Assembly (NCBI GenBank): GCA_903813345.2
Contig: CAIIXF020000011.1
Span: 25,910,166-25,970,165 of the forward strand
Origin: Owenia fusiformis
Taxonomy: Eukaryota > Annelida > Polychaeta > Sabellida > Oweniidae
Reading direction: 5' to 3'
Length of the DNA stretch: 60,000 bases
The notes below the pieces were generated by a model that was not told where the DNA came from, ran no database searches, and worked only from the letters and a program-made list of their open reading frames with translations. Position numbers and translations under genes: made by a program. Positions 55,186 through 60,000 of this stretch are shown here, piece after piece (the first letter of the stretch is position 1; each line of letters starts with the position of its first letter).

Positions 55186-57802
55186 CTGAAAAGGAATAAT
55201 TCACCATGAAGACTATCAGGAATTTTTTTTGTAATTTCCTGTTTATTCCTTATTGATATTTAAGAAACAGAAAAAACCTGTAAAGTGGATCACCTCTATA
55301 AGTGGAACACTTTTGTAAGTGGAACAGTTTTGTAAGTGGAACAGTTTTGTAAGTGGAACAGTTTTTTAGTGTAGTGTCTCATTGATTAATGATTATCAAA
55401 CCTTTAAAACTAGAACTTCTCCCAAGTGGAACTCTTTAATGGAAACAAGTGTTTCACTTGCACAGGTTAACTGTATAATACAAGATTATGCCACATCAGA
55501 AATTTTCTATTGATGTTTCTGAAATATTCCAAATGTAAAATTCTAACATTTTAAAATTTATCCTCTGAAAAGGGGCCCATGGAATAGTGCAAACAAATTC
55601 AGAACTTAAAAGACACAACTGTACCAATGGTCTGGACAAACTCAAAATCAAAGGCATGGCTGTTTGATTTTGGCTACACTATCATCCCCAATTCTGTATG
55701 GTATATAGGAATTGGAGACTTCAAAAATAAATCAGTTACAAAATGGTCCCCTGAAAATTCTCACCCCACTCTGACTGCTCTTGAGAAGATCATCCCCAAT
55801 AGATATATCCTCCAGAATCTCCTCTTCGATGTCCTCTTCTATACTCCCTCCATCAACATCAGATTGTTTGGACTTATCAGATCGTGCACTGAGTGTCTTA
55901 CCACTAACAGAACTCTGGAAGTCATCTTCGTAATCATCGTCATCTGGGACTTCTGAAATATACAAGTCTCTTTATAATTAAAAATCTAGATCAGAGAAGA
56001 ATGAAGAGAGTCATAGGGCATATAAAATATAAAAAATACAAAAATACTAGAAAAGTACACATATTTTCAAAGATCAATAAAGTGTATTAAACAAAACAAA
56101 CTTCATTTAGTGAACACCTTTTGGAAGCTTAATTTTTTCCTCATTTCTTGTATTCAAAGTCATATACATATTTTTATAGGCTAATACTAGGCAATTGGAA
56201 AACTGGTGTGGTTAAAGGGTTCCGATAAGCATCCCGTATAAAAACAATATGGCGGCTCCAGGCGAATCAACTGGATCAGTCCATTTTTAAGAAATAAGGG
56301 GAGTTCTGTAAAATCCAGTTTATTGAAATTGTCTTTGAGATAAAGTAATCCGTTTATAATGATTTTGAAAATGTTATCCAAAGAGTGATTGCGTTCAAAG
56401 AATACATGTACAACAGCCAATATAAATCCTTGTATTAGAACTGCTTTGTTTCATTTGTAGTATATTTCATATGCCAAGCTGTGTGCTATTACGTTGTGGG
56501 GAAATTTAGATGCCAATTTTTCCTTATTATACACAAATAGAAGATCCTGAAACTTCACCCATAAATGTGGAATTGATTTGTCAAAATAAAAAATCACCCT
56601 TTTATAAATGTGTGACGATCTATAATATACTTATGCTATATAACAGTTAGAGGTGTTGACACAACGACCTCGAACCTGTGAACCCTTGAGTATTATTCCG
56701 GGATCGGGCCTTTTATACTAAACGGTGAGCAACACCAGAAATGAGCGTTCGATTTGCTAAACAATATGCGTCACCCTTTAAAGGTAACAAAATTCTTACC
56801 AAATCCAAGATCTGCTATACGTTTATCTATTGCCTTGATTTCTAAATCGGGAGATTTACTACCATTTGTATTGTCTGAAAAAGAAAATGGAGGAAAATAA
56901 GCTCCAGAGCTTGGTCAATGTGGTACTCCTGTGATGTCTGGAAACTTCAAAATTTGGAAAAATAAAAGTGTGAAATGTCAGAATTTCCTGGAGTTCCCAT
57001 TGAACTCTTACCAGATTTACTAAAAGAAGACAATGTAATGGTACTTTCCTGAAAAAAGCAAGGAAATTAACAGTCATGCCTTCATACTTTGTTTTGTACC
57101 AGAAAATAACATGTGCAGGTAAAGCAATCTTTTCCCAAAATGTTATTTTCCAGCTGAACCTTAACTAATGCATTCTGAATGCCTGAAATCATTCTAATCC
57201 CTCTCTTCAGTCTCTCTCATAATCTTTGTAGAATTGCACTCAGTAGATTCCCCAATTTTTAACATTGTCATTTGCCAGCACATGTATATAATAGCTTATA
57301 ATAACATGTACACACTCTTAAACGTTCTGTGGTTTCAAAATAAAGGTTGTGTAAATGACAAAATAGATTTAGTAACATGTATATAGTAAAACATGTACAT
57401 CCCAATACCTCTCTCATCTGAACACCCTCTAATGTGAACACTTTTTCCCATCACAAATTTTATAATCTCCCATTAGATCCCATGTTTACAAACCTTAAAA
57501 TGGGAACACTACAAATCATTTTTGGCCTGTCCAAATGGCAATCTGGTTAGGCAGGTTCTACTGGTAACATAAGACTTAATTACTAGATGTTAATACAAGT
57601 GTAAACTTATTTTATAAAACGTGTTGTACCTGTTGACTTTCCTAAACCTGGAAGTGGAGGTGCATCCCTTAAAGAGCCAAGCCCTCCACCAGCCCCTGAT
57701 GTCAAAGATGGGAGCCCCGATAATGAGCTCATACCAGATGGACTAGTTGGTTTTGGCAGTTGCGACTTTCCTGAGGACTTTTTATCATCTTTATTAAGCA
57801 AG
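55108..57802 (-). CDS. CEP43 (FGFR1OP/FOP centrosomal protein), last four exons
   Basis: CEP43/FOP is a centrosomal and ciliary-base protein, in vertebrates acting with CEP350 and CEP19. Exons on the minus strand: 57802-57630, 56874-56800, 55952-55765 and 55185-55108. All have GT/AG sites and consistent phases. The visible 170 residues match the C-terminal part of human FOP (399 residues) in order: a Ser/Pro/Leu/Gly-rich block like SLSDAPPL..LSSLAGAPSL, a short helix DKRIADLGF like SDKIGSLGL, the acidic DDDYEDDF, an acidic SIEEDIEEEILEDISIGDD, and a final DDLTTDRTISQAS..DYMEEI like DDLTQDLTVSQLSDVADYLEDV. The N-terminal LisH/dimerisation part lies beyond position 60000. Convergent with AHR. 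Confidence 0.93.
55283..55370 (+). repeat. Family 2 repeat with 17-bp tandem expansion
   Basis: CACCTCTATAAGTGGAACAC, then AGTGGAACAGTTTTGTA repeated at 55301, 55318, 55335 and 55352 (period 17). It lies in the last CEP43 intron. Confidence 0.85.
55408..55485 (+). repeat. Interspersed repeat family 2, copy
   Basis: CTAGAACTTCTCCCAAGTGG, AACTCTTTAATGGAAACAAG, TGTTTCACTTGCACAGGTTA and ACTGTATAATA follow the same layout as 53806-53890. Confidence 0.65.
55765..55952 (-). CDS. CEP43 acidic exon
   Basis: Phase 1 in, phase 0 out; acceptor TATATTTCAG, donor GTGGG|GTGAGA. It encodes VPDDDDYEDDFQSS and GSIEEDIEEEILEDISIGDD. Reading through the donor would give a different short tail (stop at 55732-55734), but the spliced form matches the known FOP C-terminus. 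Confidence 0.93.
55953..56799. other. CEP43 intron
   Basis: 847 bp between the 75-nt and the acidic exons. Nothing else recognised; the frame at 56187-56420 minus is a chance opening. Confidence 0.75.
56800..56874 (-). CDS. CEP43 75-nt exon
   Basis: Phase 1 to 1; acceptor TTCTTTTTCAG, donor TTTG|GTAAGA. It encodes NTNGSKSPDLEIKAIDKRI and ADLGF, equivalent to NTVLKDLKLISDKIGSLGL of human FOP. As a symmetric exon it could be skipped without a frameshift. Confidence 0.9.
56875..57629. other. CEP43 intron
   Basis: 755 bp. It contains one family 2 repeat (57405-57575) and nothing else recognised. Confidence 0.75.
57405..57575 (+). repeat. Interspersed repeat family 2, copy (longest)
   Basis: CCTCTCTCATCTGAACACCC, TCTAATGTGAACACTTTTTC, then TTTACAAACCTTAAAATGGG, AACAC and GGTTAGGCAGGTTCTACTGG. 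Confidence 0.6.
57630..57802 (-). CDS. CEP43 exon with SLSGLPSL block
   Basis: Phase 2 in, phase 1 out; acceptor TGATAATTTCAG, donor ACAG|GTACAA. It encodes LNKDDKKSSGK, then MSSLSGLPSLTSG and SLRDAPPLPGLGKST, alike to the FOP low-complexity segment. Confidence 0.88.
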
Positions 57803-58344
57803 CTGAAATTATCAGTAAATTATGAATTAAAGTATGAAGAGAGACTCACAAGGTAAGTCCTTCAGTTAACAAACCCTTACTCTTCTGAGGGTACAAGAGG
57901 GGGTCAGGGACTTGATGACAAGTCCTATTACTTTTTCGAGGACTATGAAATGAAAATCAAATTCTTAAAACTCATGACTAATTTACATTTATCAACAAAG
58001 AAGCCAAAAGCATTTCGCTAGTGAACTAGTTTTGTGATATTGAAAATTTAAGCGACAACAATGTGTGAAAAATAATTTAATGATAAAAATCAAATGTGGT
58101 AATTTAATTCTTCATGATCTATTGTTTTTTGAAATAATCTTGAAAAATAAATAAAAATATACTGAACATTTTCAAGAATGATTTATGAAACAACTTTATG
58201 AAAAAATATATTGATAATGTTGACGAGTAATTTCTAATAATGTTTCGATGAACACAACAAATACTGTTTAGGTGCTAGAATTGTACACTACTAACATAAA
58301 CTATTTGGTAAAATCTAAAATTCTACGCAAGCAAAATTAGAATA
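57803..58344. other. CEP43 intron, near part
   Basis: AT-rich with no exon seen. The plus-strand AAGGTAAGT at 57850 is donor-like but has no exon before it. Confidence 0.6.
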
Positions 58345-58460
58345 ACTAGATTTTGGAAATTGAACGAAGTTCAATTTCAGACTCCAGATCTAGACTTTTT
58401 TTTAGCCGAGTCATCCAGAATAAGCCGAGTCATCCAGAATAAGCTGAGTCATCTAGAAAG

Positions 58461-58637
58461 AGATGGATAAATAAAATAGGAAGGTAGGATAGGATAGAAT
58501 AGGAAAGAACGATAGGATAGAATAAGAAAGAAGGATAGGATAGAATAGAATAGGAAGAAAGGATAGGATAGGATAGGAAGGAAAAGATATGAAGGAAGGA
58601 TAGATAGGAAGGATAGGGTAGGATGAGATAGGAAGGA
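58461..58637 (+). repeat. GGATA/GGAAG microsatellite
   Basis: About 175 bp of imperfect AGGATAGGATAGAATAGGAA repeats, purine-only on the plus strand apart from the Ts. Confidence 0.95.
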
Positions 58638-58711
58638 TGGATGAATTTTTCAATATTTTCTTCTCTACTCTTGACTTTCTATCAGGATACCATCAGATCG
58701 ATTTTTCTCGA

Positions 58712-59475
58712 AATTTCAAAACGCTATCACTTCCGAACCGGAAGTCAGATCGAAATTTGGTTTTCAGATTTGGATTCCTGACAAAATTCTACCCCTATTT
58801 CATAACTCATACGTTAAATTTGGAGATTTTTTATTTTGACCTACTTTTCGGACACGCCATAACTTCCGAACCGGAAGTCGGATTGAAATTTGGTTTGCAG
58901 ATTCGGATTTCTGACAGAATTCTACCCTTAATTCATAACTCATATATTCAATTTGGAGAACTTTTTATTTTGACCTACTTTTCGGACACCATATCTCAAA
59001 AGTAGGTCATAATACTTTCTGACGGCAAAAGGCTAACACTATTAGCATATTCTTGGCTACATGTATACAGAATTTCGAAGAATATAATTAAAGTGTAGTG
59101 TCAGAATCGAAAAAATAAGGAAAACCTATGAATTTGACCTAGATTTTGACCTAGGCATTTCGGTGTCCAAATTGTGAAGCTAGATGGCTTTTGAGGTCCC
59201 CTTCTTTTAAAGGCTTTGATTATATGAAGCTGAACGCAGTCTATATTCCGTATTTTTCACTTCAAAAAAATATTTTTTCCCATTGACTTAACATGGGCAC
59301 CAAATTTAGCGATTTTTGAGTTTTCAAAACGCCATAACTTCCGAACTGGAAGTCAGATCCAAATTTCGTTTTCAGATTCGGAATCCTGAGAAAATTTCCT
59401 ATAAGACTAATATCCTGGACATTTGATTCGGAGAACTTTGTTTTGGACCTCGTTTTCGGACACTGATATCTCGAA
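58712..59475 (+). repeat. Three copies of a module with ACTTCCGAACCGGAAGT
   Basis: Modules begin at about 58712, 58850 and 59308. Each has (A)ACTTCCGAAC(C/T)GGAAGTC, AAATTTGGTTTTCAGATT, then GGAGAACTTT and TTTTCGGACAC. A fourth starts at about 59940. The first two are 133 bp apart. Confidence 0.9.
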
Positions 59476-60000
59476 ATCGGTTTGAGATATCAAAAAACTA
59501 AATCGACCCTAGGTTTCCTACTTTTTTATAAGGAACACAATGAAAAAAACCCGGATCTAAAATATTGAAGGACGACCGAGAAAATCGAAAAAAGTGACAA
59601 AGTACTGGATTTGACCTAGTTCTTGACCTTTGACCTAGATAAAAATTTGACCCAATTTCCGAGGAACTAGATACTGGACATAAATTGACTGAATAATGAT
59701 CTTTATTGGAAATCTTATGGTTATCGAGAAAACTGGGAAAGAAAAATAACTAGACATGTAAATTGAACAAGTTCAATTTAAGACTCCAGATTTCAGACTT
59801 TTTTTAAGCTGAGTCATCCAAATACTTGTAAGCTTAGTCATTCAGAATAAGCTGAGTCAGCTAGAATATACACATTTAGACAATTCTTAAGAATGTTATC
59901 TTCGACTCCATTGGCATAACATGGGGATATCATCATATCGACTTTTCAAGACTTCAAACCGCTATAACTATCTAATCAGAAGTTGGATCAAAATTTGGTT

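Larger units (their letters stand above)
58345..60000. repeat. Complex repeat block with two long units
   Basis: A segment with TTGAACGAAGTTCAATTT and AGACTCCAGAT (58361 on) recurs at 59763 on, both followed by GAGTCATC-AGAATAAGC repeats and, further on, by the same palindrome module. It runs out of the window, so total length is unknown. No coding capacity recognised. Confidence 0.8.

Noticed and set aside
55732-55764. Read-through C-terminus of CEP43 after SSQSG
   Set aside because: A good donor (GTGAGA) occurs there and the next exon restores the known FOP C-terminal pattern in phase.
55627-55956. 109-codon plus-strand frame
   Set aside because: Antisense of the well supported acidic exon of CEP43.
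58453-58653. Minus-strand frame rich in Ser-Tyr-Pro-Ile-Leu
   Set aside because: Translation of the GGATA microsatellite.

Overview
This is animal nuclear DNA: AT-rich, with small exons bounded by GT/AG splice sites in long introns and many diverged repeats. The two recognisable genes point to a bilaterian invertebrate. I would guess a mollusc or another marine lophotrochozoan, but nothing in the window proves that.

Layout. (1) Positions 1-10472 hold no exon I can support; they are either intron 1 or 5' flank of the first gene. (2) Positions 10473-52007, plus strand, carry the aryl hydrocarbon receptor (AHR, orthologue of fly spineless). Eleven exons run in phase from the bHLH through PAS-A and PAS-B to a large Tyr/Ser-rich C-terminal region and a stop. 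The short first coding exon is missing. The intron after the bHLH exon is 26.9 kb. It holds a 5,715-bp tandem duplication with no difference seen in the parts compared (11827-17541 and 17542-23256), a 22-unit 50-bp minisatellite (27851-28950), and a cluster of exon-like segments around 23.4-24.7 kb. Two of those, on the minus strand, could belong to a nested gene. A third, on the plus strand, would fit AHR as an in-frame 75-nt exon. (3) Positions 52008-55107 separate the stops of two convergent genes and hold their 3' UTR candidates and several repeats. (4) Positions 55108-57802, minus strand, hold the last four exons of CEP43 (FGFR1OP/FOP), a centrosome and centriole protein; its 5' part lies beyond the window. 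(5) Positions 58345-60000 are a repeat block of long units, internal modules with a short palindrome, and a GGATA-type microsatellite.

The two genes are not known to work together. AHR is a ligand- or constitutively-regulated transcription factor that pairs with ARNT. CEP43 acts at the centrosome and ciliary base. They are simply tail-to-tail neighbours here.

The AHR and CEP43 models rest on reading frame, splice phase and protein resemblance, and every internal junction is phase-consistent. The nested-gene and extra-exon proposals are inference from splice sites and phase and need transcript data. I saw no recognisable reverse transcriptase, transposase, tRNA, rRNA or CRISPR array.
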